A stretch of 64,000 nucleotides of DNA. Origin: an uncultured Hymenobacter sp. (lineage in GTDB: Bacteria; Bacteroidota; Bacteroidia; Cytophagales; Hymenobacteraceae). Positions 1 through 8,244 of the stretch are shown one piece after another. Location: positions 124,001 to 188,000 of the forward strand of contig CAJYPK010000059.1 in the NCBI GenBank assembly GCA_913776615.1, read 5' to 3'. The notes under the pieces are model-generated. The model was not told the DNA's origin, made no database searches, and saw only the letters and a list, made by a program, of their open reading frames with translations. A program made the position numbers and the translations under genes. Every line of letters starts with the position of its first letter. Within the stretch, counting starts at the first letter, position 1.

Positions 1-207
1 GGCTTCGCGCACCAGTTGGCGGCCGGGATCAAGCTCATCGCGGGCGATGAGGGCAAAGAGCAGCAGAAACGACACGATGGGTAGAACCCAGCCCAGCGTA
101 AACCACAGCCAGAACGAGCGTCCCCGCGAAGCGGCGCAGTAGCCGGTCATAATGGGGATGAAGGACAGCGCGACCACCATCACCAGGAGCATGTCGACGA
201 AGAGCAT
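1..207 (-). CDS. Partial small membrane protein, C-terminus outside the window
   Basis: The reading frame runs from an ATG at 207 down to the window edge without a stop, giving 69 residues. It begins with a hydrophobic stretch (MLFVDMLLVMVVALSFIPIM) followed by a short polar loop with Arg residues, a second hydrophobic segment (FWLWFTLGWVLPIVSFLLLF), then a charged tail. This predicts two membrane helices. I do not recognise the family. A promoter-like element TAACTTCG on the minus strand (263-270) lies about 55 bases upstream. The protein may be longer than what is seen, and the second Met at residue 6 is an alternative start. Confidence 0.5.
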   Translation of the reverse strand, partial: MLFVDMLLVMVVALSFIPIMTGYCAASRGRSFWLWFTLGWVLPIVSFLLLFALIARDELDPGRQLVREA

Positions 208-262
208 AGGCGCGGAAAAAAGGTGGTGGAAAGCAGCCCGCGGCCGGAACGCGGCCGCACCC

Positions 263-270
263 CGAAGTTA
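263..270 (-). promoter_or_regulatory. -7 promoter element of the partial membrane protein gene
   Basis: TAACTTCG on the minus strand differs by one base from the Bacteroidota -7 consensus TAnnTTTG. The 208-425 gap between this gene and the divergent DAC-domain gene otherwise holds no clear structure. Confidence 0.35.
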
Positions 271-425
271 CGAGAAAGTTGGCTAAAAAGTGGCGTATTT
301 TGGCGCAAAGGCCCGACTATCGGCCAGCTTTTTACGTAGGCTAGGCTAGCCAATGCTGCCTGCCCCTGCGTAGGTGGCCTTTTCGGCCCTGGCGGCCACT
401 GCCCCATCGCCCCCGACTACCACCT

Positions 426-1928
426 ATGTGGGAACACCAGAGTTTGTTTCGCGTTTCGGCTCAGCTATTTGCCGAAGGCATTTTTAATTTGCTCGACCGC
501 AACCTGCGGCCGGAAGTATTTCTATTGGGCCTGGCTTCGGGCCGGGAAGAGGACGACCCGCACAGCGTAGTGGTGGAGCCCACCAGCCTGCGCTACTCCC
601 CGGCCGAGTTTGCCGGCATTAAAACCCTGGCTTCCTCCTTCGAGGCCGACGACCTCAACCCGCGCGACAACGTGTACCACCTGCATCCGCAGGACCACGA
701 CCGCATGGAAAAGCAGCACTGGTACGAGCTGGTGTGCAAGGCCACCGACCAGGTGCTCCAGGAACTAGTAGCCCGACGCGGTGAAAACCGCCGCTGCTTC
801 TGCTCCACACCGCTCAACCTCAATGGTTATTTGGTGATTGTGGTGTTGCAGCTGGCGGCCGATACGTACGCCTCGTACTACACTCTGCCCGGCAAGGCCG
901 GCCCCACCCGGCCCTGCTCGCTGCCCCACGCCACGGTGCTGGAGTTTTTGCACGAGTGTACCCGCGCCCTGCGCGAGGCCGACACGGCCGACAACGAGCA
1001 GCCGGTGCTCGACCGCGACTACAACGAGGTGCTGCGGGCCGCCGGCCGCCGCCTCATGCTGCGCGTGTCGCCGGGCAATGCCCACGGCCTCTACGACGCC
1101 TGCCTGGGCGTGGCCGCCCTGCGCCACGAGGGCGACGAGGGCCGGGGCACCATGCTGCTGGGCCGCCGCCAACACGCCGCCATCGTGCCCGTGCTCACCC
1201 TCGAAACGCCGGTGCCGCTGCGCGACCACCGCTCCATCCGCAAGCTGTTGGAGCTTACCGAGGGCGACACCGGCCTGGTGTCGGACGCGGCGCACGTTTT
1301 CGGCCTGGGCCACCTGGTGTCCGAGAGTGCGCCCCAGTACGAGCCGCTGGCTACCGTGCACTTTACCAACCACTACGGCTGGGAATTGCGCCACGCGGGC
1401 CACACCCTCATGCGGGTGGTGAGCAACACCCCGCGCCTGCCCCAGGGTAAGGTGCAGGCCGATAATTTTTCCCGGGTGGTGCGCCAGGTGTTTCCCGACA
1501 TCGACGATGCCGGCGTGAAATACCTGTGGGAGCTGGCCCTCGAAGCTTCCAACCAAAGCCACGGCACCATGCTCTGCATCACGGCCGGGGCCAAGCCCGA
1601 GGCCGAGCGCCTGCGCCGCCAGTGCTTCCGGGTGGTGCCCCGCCCCATGACGCCGCCCGTGCTGCGCCAGGCCTCGTGCATCGACGGGGCGGTGCTCATC
1701 GAGCCCAGCGGCGTGTGCTACGCCATCGGCGTGATCCTCGACGGGCAGGCCACCGAGAAGGGCGACAGCAGCCGCGGGGCGCGCTACAACTCGGCCGTGC
1801 GCTACACCAGCTCCTCGCCCTACCCCTGCCTGGCCATCGTGGTGAGCGAAGACGGCTGGATCGACCTGCTGCCCTCGGCCCACCACAGCCAGGCCGTGCC
1901 GGCGGTGCAGAATGCAGCGGCGCGGTGA
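426..1928 (+). CDS. DAC (DisA_N-like) domain protein with a large N-terminal region
   Basis: A 500-residue soluble protein with no signal peptide. The last 90 residues resemble the diadenylate cyclase (DAC/DisA_N) fold: IDGAVLI with the DGA motif at 420-422, a GARYNSAVRY segment at the place of the GTRHRxA motif (RYN at 453-455 instead of RHR), and a closing strand CLAIVVSEDGWID. DAC enzymes make c-di-AMP from two ATP, using DGA and RHR. The first 340 residues match no domain I can name for certain; DAC proteins with sensor-like N-terminal domains have been described computationally. Because the second and third residues of RHR are changed, activity could be lost or altered to another nucleotide product. 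The gene stands alone, and a palindrome begins directly after its stop codon. Confidence 0.7.
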   Translation: MWEHQSLFRVSAQLFAEGIFNLLDRNLRPEVFLLGLASGREEDDPHSVVVEPTSLRYSPAEFAGIKTLASSFEADDLNPRDNVYHLHPQDHDRMEKQHWYELVCKATDQVLQELVARRGENRRCFCSTPLNLNGYLVIVVLQLAADTYASYYTLPGKAGPTRPCSLPHATVLEFLHECTRALREADTADNEQPVLDRDYNEVLRAAGRRLMLRVSPGNAHGLYDACLGVAALRHEGDEGRGTMLLGRRQHAAIVPVLTLETPVPLRDHRSIRKLLELTEGDTGLVSDAAHVFGLGHLVSESAPQYEPLATVHFTNHYGWELRHAGHTLMRVVSNTPRLPQGKVQADNFSRVVRQVFPDIDDAGVKYLWELALEASNQSHGTMLCITAGAKPEAERLRRQCFRVVPRPMTPPVLRQASCIDGAVLIEPSGVCYAIGVILDGQATEKGDSSRGARYNSAVRYTSSSPYPCLAIVVSEDGWIDLLPSAHHSQAVPAVQNAAAR

Positions 1929-1996
1929 GTAGCGCGGACTTTGTAGGTCGTGAGTGGGCAGCCTATTCGCCCGCGGACTGCCAAGTCCGCGCTACT
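1929..1996. repeat. Palindrome, 'GCGGACTT' family
   Basis: Perfect 14-base arms AGTAGCGCGGACTT (1929-1942) and its complement (1983-1996) with a 40-base loop. It starts at the first base after the stop codon of the DAC gene. The same arm core (GCGGACT) recurs after the ald stop at 25661-25738. Confidence 0.75.
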
Positions 1997-2026
1997 TGCT
2001 ATAGTACAAGCTTAGCCGGTGGGCCG

Positions 2027-2034
2027 TACTTTCG
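2027..2034 (+). promoter_or_regulatory. -7 promoter element of the BadF-type kinase gene
   Basis: TACTTTCG, one mismatch to TAnnTTTG, 32 bases before the ATG at 2067. Confidence 0.4.
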
Positions 2035-2066
2035 CGGCTTATCTGCCTTAGCTTTTTCCTTTCTCC

Positions 2067-2918
2067 ATGATACTTATTGCCGACGGCGGCTCAACCAAAA
2101 CCAGCTGGTGCCAGCTTTCTGAAACGGGCCAGCGTGTGTACTTCAACACCGAGGGCTACAACCCGGATTTCGTCAACACCCAGGACATCATCAGCTCGCT
2201 GAGCAAGAACCTGCCCGATACGCTGCCCCGCGAGGAGGTGCGCGAAATCTATTTCTACGGCGCCGGCGTATCGAGCCCCGCTAAGGCTGAGGTGATTGCC
2301 GCCGCCATGCGCCACATTTTTTCGGGCGCCAATAAGATTGAGGTGACCGAAGACCTGCTGGCCGCCGCCCGCGCCCTGCTGGGCCACAAGCCGGGCTTCG
2401 CCGCCATCCTGGGCACGGGTACCAACTCGTGCATCTACGACGGGCAGAAAATCACCCACAACGTGGACTCGCTGGGCTACTTCCTGGGCGACGAGGGCAG
2501 CGGCTCCTTTCTGGGTAAGCGCCTGCTGCGCGACTACCTGCGCGGCCTGCTGCCCGACGGCCTGCAAGAAGCCCTCCAGGAAGAATACCATTTGGGCACC
2601 CGCAACGAGATTATCGACCGGCTCTACAACCAGCCGCTGCCCAACCGCTTCCTGGCCAGCTTCGCTAAGTTTGCCTACGACCACAACAACGTGAGCTACT
2701 GCCGTCAGATCGTGGTGGAAGCCTTCGAGGCGTTCTTCCAGAACATCGTGATGCACTACCCCAACTACCAGGATTACACCTTTAACTGCATCGGCTCGGT
2801 GGGGTATAATTTCCGCGACGCGCTCACGCAGGTGGCCAACAGCCACGGTATGCAGGTGGGCAAAATCGTGCGCTCGCCCATCGACGACCTGGTGACCTTC
2901 CACGAGGAGGGGCGCTAG
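2067..2918 (+). CDS. BadF/BadG/BcrA/BcrD-type ATPase, probable N-acetylglucosamine kinase
   Basis: 283 residues of the ASKHA (actin/hexokinase) fold. The N-terminus MILIADGGSTKTSW is the phosphate-1 loop (DGGSTKT), GTGTNSCIYDG (near 112-122) is the phosphate-2 region, and LGYFLGDEGSGSFLG is the conserved helix/loop of the GlcNAc kinase group. Such kinases phosphorylate amino sugars for re-entry into cell-wall or central metabolism. The usual length is about 280-300 residues, so this one is complete. The ATG is preceded by a promoter-like TACTTTCG. A hairpin element follows 27 bases after the stop. The substrate is inferred from the family, not shown by the sequence. Confidence 0.8.
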   Translation: MILIADGGSTKTSWCQLSETGQRVYFNTEGYNPDFVNTQDIISSLSKNLPDTLPREEVREIYFYGAGVSSPAKAEVIAAAMRHIFSGANKIEVTEDLLAAARALLGHKPGFAAILGTGTNSCIYDGQKITHNVDSLGYFLGDEGSGSFLGKRLLRDYLRGLLPDGLQEALQEEYHLGTRNEIIDRLYNQPLPNRFLASFAKFAYDHNNVSYCRQIVVEAFEAFFQNIVMHYPNYQDYTFNCIGSVGYNFRDALTQVANSHGMQVGKIVRSPIDDLVTFHEEGR

Positions 2919-2945
2919 GCCACCGCGGGCGCTTGCCGTCTTAAA

Positions 2946-3043
2946 AAACGTCATGCTGAGCTTGCGAAACCGCTCGCTCGCCCCCTTGGAGTACTGACTC
3001 TTACGGGGCGAGCGGGCGGCTTCGCAGGCTTAGCATGACGTTT
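2946..3043. repeat. REP-type hairpin (CGTCATGCTGAGC family), copy 1
   Basis: Arms 2946-2984 and 3005-3043 are 39 bases long with four mismatches; each begins AAACGTCATGCT. This is one of five intergenic copies in the window sharing the arm end CGTCATGCTGAGC, arranged head-to-head with a short loop, as in REPIN elements. Confidence 0.8.
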
Positions 3044-3109
3044 CGTTTTGCTAGCTGCCGCTGATGAAGCTGCCTCGCAAATCCTGTTTAATTAAGTCTT
3101 ACTAAACCT

Positions 3110-3207
3110 AAACGTCCGTCATGCTGAGCCTGCAGAAGCATCTTGGCAGGGCACATCTGAACGAACCCTGCCAAGATGCTTCGGCAGGCTCAGCATGACG
3201 GACGTTT
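3110..3207. repeat. REP-type hairpin (CGTCATGCTGAGC family), copy 2
   Basis: Arms 3110-3151 and 3166-3207 are 42 bases and nearly perfect, sharing GTCATGCTGAGC and AAGCATCTTG with copies 4 and 5. Two copies lie in one 364-base gap, ahead of the GH5-like gene. Confidence 0.85.
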
Positions 3208-3279
3208 TTTATCCGCTTCCTATTTACCTGCGATACCGCCGGCGCGTCGAGCGCATGACGGACGTTTTTTATCCGCTTC
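3193..3279 (+). repeat. 27-bp direct repeat next to the GH5-like start codon
   Basis: The 27 bases at 3193-3219 (GCATGACGGACG, a T-run, then ATCCGCTTC) recur exactly at 3253-3279, ending three bases before the ATG at 3283. The first copy spans the edge of hairpin copy 2, so a segment of hairpin plus flank was duplicated into the 5' leader of the gene. Confidence 0.8.
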
Positions 3280-3282
3280 TAC

Positions 3283-5868
3283 ATGCTACGCCGTTCTTTT
3301 CCACTCTTTTTATCCGGGCTATTCGCCTTGGCCGCCAGCGCCCAGACTACCGAGAAGCCGCCCCAGGGCGACGTATTCGTCGATAAAGCCGGCGTGCTGC
3401 GCTGGCAGAAGACTAAGCGCGAGGTGGCGCTGTTCGGCGTCAATTACACCGCGCCGTTTGCCTACTCGTACCGGGCGCTGGGCCAGGTGGGGGCCGACCG
3501 CGAAAAGGCCATCGACCAGGACGTGTACCACCTGAGCCGGCTGGGGCTGGATGCCTTTCGGCTGCACGTGTGGGACATCGAGATTACCGACACGCTCGGC
3601 AACTTGCAGCAAAACGACCACCTGCGGCTGCTCGACTACCTGATTGCCAAGCTTAAGGCGCGCAACATCAAGATTATTCTCACGCCCATTGCTTACTGGG
3701 GCAATGCCTACCCCGAGCCGACAAACACCGGCCCCGGCTTTTCGAGCATCTACGACAAGGGCCAGGCGTACACTAATCCGCGGGCCATTCGGGCGCAGGA
3801 AAATTACCTCGGGCAGTTTCTGAACCACCGCAACCAGTACACCGGCCTGCTCAACCGCCAGGACCCCGACATCATTGCCTACGAGGTGTGCAACGAGCCC
3901 AATTACCACCCGCCGCTGGCTCCGGTCACGAGCTTTGCCAACCGCATGGTGGCCGCCATGCAGGCCACCGGCTACCGCAAGCCCATTTTCTACAACATCG
4001 CCGAAAGCCCCTCGGTAAAAGACGCCATCCTGGACGCCAACGTGCAGGGCTTCAGCTTTCAGTGGTACCCCGAAAACCTGGTGAGCGGCCACGAGCTGAA
4101 GGGCAATTTTCTGCCCTACGTGGACCAGTACCCGCTGCCCTACAAGGGCGATGCGCGCTTCGACAAGCGGGCCAAGATGGTGTATGAGTTTGAGTCGGCC
4201 GACGTGTTGCAGCCCATCATGTACCCCAGCATGGCGCGCAGCTTCCGGGCGGCGGGCTTCCAGTGGGCCACCCAGTTTGCCTACGACCCGCTGGGCATCG
4301 CCTTCGCCAACACCGAGTACCAGACGCACTACCTCAACCTGGCTTATACGCCGGCCAAGGCGCTGAGCATGCTGATTGCCAGCCGCATCTTTCACACCCA
4401 GCCGCGGGGGCAGGTGGTGCCGCGCTACCCGGCCGATTCGACGTTCGGGGCGGCGCGCATCAGCTACCGCCAGCAGCTGAGCCAGTGGAATGCCCCGGCC
4501 GAGTTTTACTACACCGCCAACACTGGCGACCGGCCGGTGCAGCCGGCCGCCCTGCGCCACGTGGCGGGCGTGGGCTCGTCGGCGGTGGTGCAGTACGGCG
4601 GCAGCGGCGCGTACTTTCTCGATCAGCTGGCCCCCGGCGTATGGCGGCTCGAAGTGCTGCCCGACGCCGTGCCGGTGAGCGACCCGTTTGCCACCGCCTC
4701 GCTGCGCAAAACCGTCACCCGCATCGCCTGGAATGAGCAGCCGCTGACTATCACGCTGGCCGACCTGGGCGCTGATTTTCAGCTCCAGGGATTGAACGAG
4801 GGCAACGCCGCCCAGGCCCGGGCCAGCGCCGGCCAGCTGCGGGTGCGCCCCGGTGCCTACCTGCTCACCCGGGCCGGCCAGGACGGCCGCGCCTGGACGC
4901 CCCAGACGCTCGTGGGTGCCCGCCGGCTGGGCGAGTTCGTGGCCCCGCCCGCCACGCCGGGCGCGCCGCAGGTGCGGCACCTGCCCGCTGCCCAGGCCAC
5001 GGCCGGGCAGCCGCTGGCCGTCGCGGCCACGGTCGCCGGGGCCGCGCCGCCAGACAGCGTGCTGCTGGTGGCCCAGCATTACTACGGCCCCACCCGCAGC
5101 CTACCCATGCAGCCCGGCCCGGCCAACACCTGGACGGCCAGCGTGCCCGCCGCCCTCACCTACCCCGGCCTGCTGCGCTACTGGGTGGTGCTGAAAAAAA
5201 CCGGCCAGCCAGCCCTCACCTTCCCCGGCGGCCAGCCGGGCACCCCGCGCGACTGGGATTTTTACCCCGCCGCTACGCCCTGGGAAGTGCCGCTCGTGGC
5301 CGCCACGGCTCCCCTGCCGCTGTTCACCGCCGCCCTCGACCGCGACGCCGTAGAAGCCAAGGGTATCAGCTGGACCAACTGGACCGATTATACCACTACT
5401 AATGGCCAGCCAGCCCTGCGCCTGCTCGTGAACCCCACCAAGCCGGGTCAGCCCGCACCCGCCGCCGGCCCAGCCTCGGCGCTGCGCGCCTTCCTGGGGC
5501 CGAAGCTGGCCGGGCGACGCACGGACTTGGGCAATTTTAGCGAGCTGATTATCAAGGTCAGCAGCAACCAGCCGGCGGCTACGCAGCTGCGGGTGGCGCT
5601 CGTTTCCCGCGATGGGGTGGCCTACGAGGCGGCCGTGCCCGCCCCGGCGGCGGGCGGCGAGGCCCGGGTGCCGCTCAGCGCGCTGCGGCCCGCGCCGCTG
5701 CTGCTCACGCCCCGGCCCTACCCGGGCTTTCTGCCGCTTACGTACAGCCCCGCCGCCAGCCCGGCTTTCCGGCTGGCCGAGGTGGAGGTGTTGCAGCTGA
5801 TTGTAGACCAGCCGGCTAGTCTGGGTGAGCAGTTGCAGGTCGATGTGGAGTCGGTGGTGCTGCGGTAG
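3283..5868 (+). CDS. Secreted glycoside hydrolase, GH5-like TIM barrel with C-terminal modules
   Basis: 861 residues. A signal peptide (LFLSGLFALAASAQ) ends near residue 21. The catalytic barrel spans about 35-400: GVNYTAPF at the first strand, LGLDAFRLHVWD, IKIILTPIAYWG, the acid/base motif YEVCNEPNY with Glu 205, and a likely nucleophile in MVYEFESADV (Glu 302 or 304). These are clan GH-A features of cellulase/mannanase-like enzymes. About 460 residues of beta-rich modules follow, with no T9SS sorting tail recognisable at the end. The substrate cannot be assigned; beta-mannan or beta-glucan is most likely. The GH53 galactanase lies downstream on the same strand but behind a 418-base gap with a hairpin, so co-transcription is doubtful. 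Confidence 0.75.
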   Translation: MLRRSFPLFLSGLFALAASAQTTEKPPQGDVFVDKAGVLRWQKTKREVALFGVNYTAPFAYSYRALGQVGADREKAIDQDVYHLSRLGLDAFRLHVWDIEITDTLGNLQQNDHLRLLDYLIAKLKARNIKIILTPIAYWGNAYPEPTNTGPGFSSIYDKGQAYTNPRAIRAQENYLGQFLNHRNQYTGLLNRQDPDIIAYEVCNEPNYHPPLAPVTSFANRMVAAMQATGYRKPIFYNIAESPSVKDAILDANVQGFSFQWYPENLVSGHELKGNFLPYVDQYPLPYKGDARFDKRAKMVYEFESADVLQPIMYPSMARSFRAAGFQWATQFAYDPLGIAFANTEYQTHYLNLAYTPAKALSMLIASRIFHTQPRGQVVPRYPADSTFGAARISYRQQLSQWNAPAEFYYTANTGDRPVQPAALRHVAGVGSSAVVQYGGSGAYFLDQLAPGVWRLEVLPDAVPVSDPFATASLRKTVTRIAWNEQPLTITLADLGADFQLQGLNEGNAAQARASAGQLRVRPGAYLLTRAGQDGRAWTPQTLVGARRLGEFVAPPATPGAPQVRHLPAAQATAGQPLAVAATVAGAAPPDSVLLVAQHYYGPTRSLPMQPGPANTWTASVPAALTYPGLLRYWVVLKKTGQPALTFPGGQPGTPRDWDFYPAATPWEVPLVAATAPLPLFTAALDRDAVEAKGISWTNWTDYTTTNGQPALRLLVNPTKPGQPAPAAGPASALRAFLGPKLAGRRTDLGNFSELIIKVSSNQPAATQLRVALVSRDGVAYEAAVPAPAAGGEARVPLSALRPAPLLLTPRPYPGFLPLTYSPAASPAFRLAEVEVLQLIVDQPASLGEQLQVDVESVVLR

Positions 5869-5937
5869 GTGTAGGCTGCATAGCGTGCGCCTTCTGCTTT
5901 TCAGCGATAGGGCGAGCGGCTTTTACTTTCCTCCTCA

Positions 5938-6031
5938 TAATTAAATAATTAAAAATTAAAAATTAATAATCAAAAATGAGAAATTAAATAGAGTAAACCG
6001 TTGATCTGCAAATTTTTAATTTTTAATCCAA
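5938..6031. repeat. AT-rich heptad repeat with inverted partner
   Basis: ATTAAAA units repeat with a 7-base period at about 5940-5990 and are mirrored by TTTTTAATTTTTAAT at about 6012-6028. The block is very AT-rich in a GC-rich genome and can fold into a hairpin. It fills most of the gap after the GH5-like gene. Confidence 0.55.
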
Positions 6032-6088
6032 CCTAACAAACTGCACTAGGTACTGCTCCCGCTTGAGAAAATCCACCATTCCAACTAC

Positions 6089-6173
6089 CGTCATGCTGAG
6101 CTTGCGAAGCATCTACTCACGCCCGAGCGAGCAGTTCTGACTTGACAAGATGCTTCGCAAGCTCAGCATGACG
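6089..6173. repeat. REP-type hairpin (CGTCATGCTGAGC family), copy 3
   Basis: Perfect 26-base arms at 6089-6114 and 6148-6173 with a 33-base loop. Confidence 0.85.
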
Positions 6174-6286
6174 ATTGTTTTTATTTCAAGCTAATATATT
6201 AGTAGACAGCGAGCGGTGGGGCCAGCGGCCTCCTGCATTTCCTACCCGCCGAGCATTTCCTTTTACCCACCCTTTTTCCTTTCCCC

Positions 6287-8026
6287 ATGCCCAACTTTAC
6301 CCGCCTGACCGCCGCCCTGCTCTTGCTCGGCTGCTGCCAATCCGCTGCTGCCCAAACCACTCCCGCCTTTGCCAAGGGGGCCGACGTGAGCTGGGTGACC
6401 GAGCTGGAAGCGGCCAATTACCGCTTCATCAACCGGGCCGGCACCCAGCAGGAGTTGTTTCAGCTGCTGCGCGACGACTACGGCTTGAATACCATCCGGC
6501 TGCGGGTGTGGGTAAACCCGACCGGCGGCTACTCCGGCGCGGCCGACGTGCTGGCCAAGGCCCGGCGCGCCCAGGCCCTGGGCCAGCGGCTGCTTATCGA
6601 CTTCCACTACAGCGACACCTGGGCCGACCCCGGCCAGCAAGCCAAGCCCGCCGCCTGGCAGAACTACACCGTGGCCCAGCTCAAGCAAGCGGTGTACGAC
6701 CACACCTTTGCGGTGCTTACCCTGCTCCGCAACAACGGCATCACGCCCGAGTGGGTGCAGGTGGGCAATGAGAATAACGACGGCATGCTCTGGCCCGAAG
6801 GCCGCATCACGCTCAATGGCTTCGGCAATTTTGCGGCCTTCCTCGACCAGGGCTACGCGGCCGTGAAGGCCGTGAGCCCCACTACCAAGGTCATCGTGCA
6901 CTTCGCCAAGGGGGAAGACAACGGGGCCTTCCGCTATTTCTTTGACGGCCTGCAAGCCCAGGGCGCGCGCTGGGACGTGATGGGCCTGTCGCTCTACCCC
7001 GATGCCGACAGCTGGCCTTCCTTCACGAGCCGGGCGCAGGCCAACATGAACGACCTCGTCGCCCGCTATCCCGGCAAGGAAGTGATGGTGGTCGAAACCG
7101 GGATGGCCAACTACGTACCCGTCGCCACCCGCCAGATGCTGTACGACCTCGTCGCCAAAACCCAGGCCGTACCCAACAACAAGGGCCTGGGCGTACTCTA
7201 CTGGGAGCCGGAAGCCTACAACTGGCAGGGCTACACCCTCGGGGCCTGGGGTACCGACGGCCGCGCTACCGCGGCCATGACCGGCTTCCTGCCCGCCCCC
7301 ACGCCCCCGCTGGTCAATAATCCTGGCTTTGAATACACGGCGGCCACCCAGACGCCACTGGGGTGGACCACTACTTCGACCGCCGATGCCGACGCCGACA
7401 AGACCGAAAGCCCCGGCCACAGCGGGCAATTTCAGCTCACGCACTACAAGGCCACGGCTTATAGCGTAACTACCTCCCAGGTTATCAGCAACCTGCCCAA
7501 TGGCACCTACACCCTGCGCGCCTGGGTGCAGAGCGGCGGCGGCCAGACCACCTGCCAGCTCTACGGCCGCTCGGGCGCGACCGAGCAGACGCTGGCCGTA
7601 CCCACCGGCACCTGGACGCAAGTGAGCATCCCCGGCATCGTGGTGGCCAACGGGCAGTGCGAAATCGGCCTGCGCTCGGTAGCCGCCGCGGGCAACTACT
7701 GCAACCTCGACGACGTGGAGCTGACGGCGACCGTGCTGGCGGCCCGGCCCAGCGCCGCCGTCGATGCGTTGGCCCTGCACCTCTTTCCCAACCCCAGCGC
7801 CGACCGCATCGCGCTGAGCTATACCCTGGCCCAGCCCGCCCCCGTACGGGCTACCCTGCTCAGCCTCACCGGCCAGCCGCTGCGCACGCTGGCCAGCGTG
7901 CCGCTGGCCCCGGCCGGCACCCACACGCTGCCCCTGGGCTCGCTCGCTGGCCTTGCGCCGGGCGTGTACCTGGTGCAGCTCACGGCGGCGGGCTACACGA
8001 GCACCCAGCGGGTAGTGAAGCCTTAG
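6287..8026 (+). CDS. GH53 arabinogalactan endo-beta-1,4-galactanase, T9SS-secreted
   Basis: 579 residues. The signal peptide ends near residue 23 (SAAAQ). The GH53 barrel (about 27-335) shows FAKGADVSW, NTIRLRVWVNP, LLIDFHYSDTWADP, VQVGNENNDG with the acid/base Glu 162, and VMVVETGMA with the nucleophile Glu 270. A beta-sandwich module with NPGFE at its start (341-485) looks like a carbohydrate-binding module. The last 75 residues are a type A T9SS sorting domain (LFPNPSAD, LAPGVYLVQL). GH53 enzymes cut beta-1,4-galactan side chains of pectin, which fits the pectin genes at 51.8-56.6 kb. A strong terminator follows the stop. Confidence 0.92.
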   Translation: MPNFTRLTAALLLLGCCQSAAAQTTPAFAKGADVSWVTELEAANYRFINRAGTQQELFQLLRDDYGLNTIRLRVWVNPTGGYSGAADVLAKARRAQALGQRLLIDFHYSDTWADPGQQAKPAAWQNYTVAQLKQAVYDHTFAVLTLLRNNGITPEWVQVGNENNDGMLWPEGRITLNGFGNFAAFLDQGYAAVKAVSPTTKVIVHFAKGEDNGAFRYFFDGLQAQGARWDVMGLSLYPDADSWPSFTSRAQANMNDLVARYPGKEVMVVETGMANYVPVATRQMLYDLVAKTQAVPNNKGLGVLYWEPEAYNWQGYTLGAWGTDGRATAAMTGFLPAPTPPLVNNPGFEYTAATQTPLGWTTTSTADADADKTESPGHSGQFQLTHYKATAYSVTTSQVISNLPNGTYTLRAWVQSGGGQTTCQLYGRSGATEQTLAVPTGTWTQVSIPGIVVANGQCEIGLRSVAAAGNYCNLDDVELTATVLAARPSAAVDALALHLFPNPSADRIALSYTLAQPAPVRATLLSLTGQPLRTLASVPLAPAGTHTLPLGSLAGLAPGVYLVQLTAAGYTSTQRVVKP

Positions 8027-8060
8027 CGGAATCTCCCCGGCTCGCAAGTAGCCTTTACCA

Positions 8061-8097
8061 AAATCGCCCCCGCTGCACTGGCAGCGGGGGCGATTTT
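8061..8097 (+). terminator. Rho-independent terminator after the galactanase
   Basis: AAATCGCCCCCGCTGC with its complementary arm GCAGCGGGGGCGATTT around a short loop; the stem is followed by only a short T-run. Confidence 0.7.
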
Positions 8098-8152
8098 GTG
8101 TGTACTCATACGGTGACGTTCCCGAACTAGGATCGGCCGTAGTGCGGGAAGT

Positions 8153-8229
8153 GTAACCCCAAGCTCCAGCTTGGGAAGGCGCTCGGCGAGTGCGTCCTGA
8201 CGCCCTCCCAAGCTGGAGCTTGGGGTTAC
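8153..8229. repeat. Palindrome, 'AAGCTCCAGCTT' family
   Basis: Perfect 24-base arms (8153-8176 and 8206-8229) beginning GTAACCCCAAGCTCC, with a 29-base loop. It sits between the convergent galactanase and amylase genes. Confidence 0.8.
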
Positions 8230-8244
8230 CTCCCTGAGAATAAC

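Noticed and set aside
180..407. 75-residue frame between the first two genes
   Set aside because: It overlaps the supported minus-strand gene at 1-207 in another frame and has a proline/arginine-rich chance composition.
2091..2954. Long minus-strand frame opposite the BadF-type gene
   Set aside because: Shadow frame of a GC-rich gene; translated His/Val-rich sequence has no motif, whereas the plus frame has clear family motifs.
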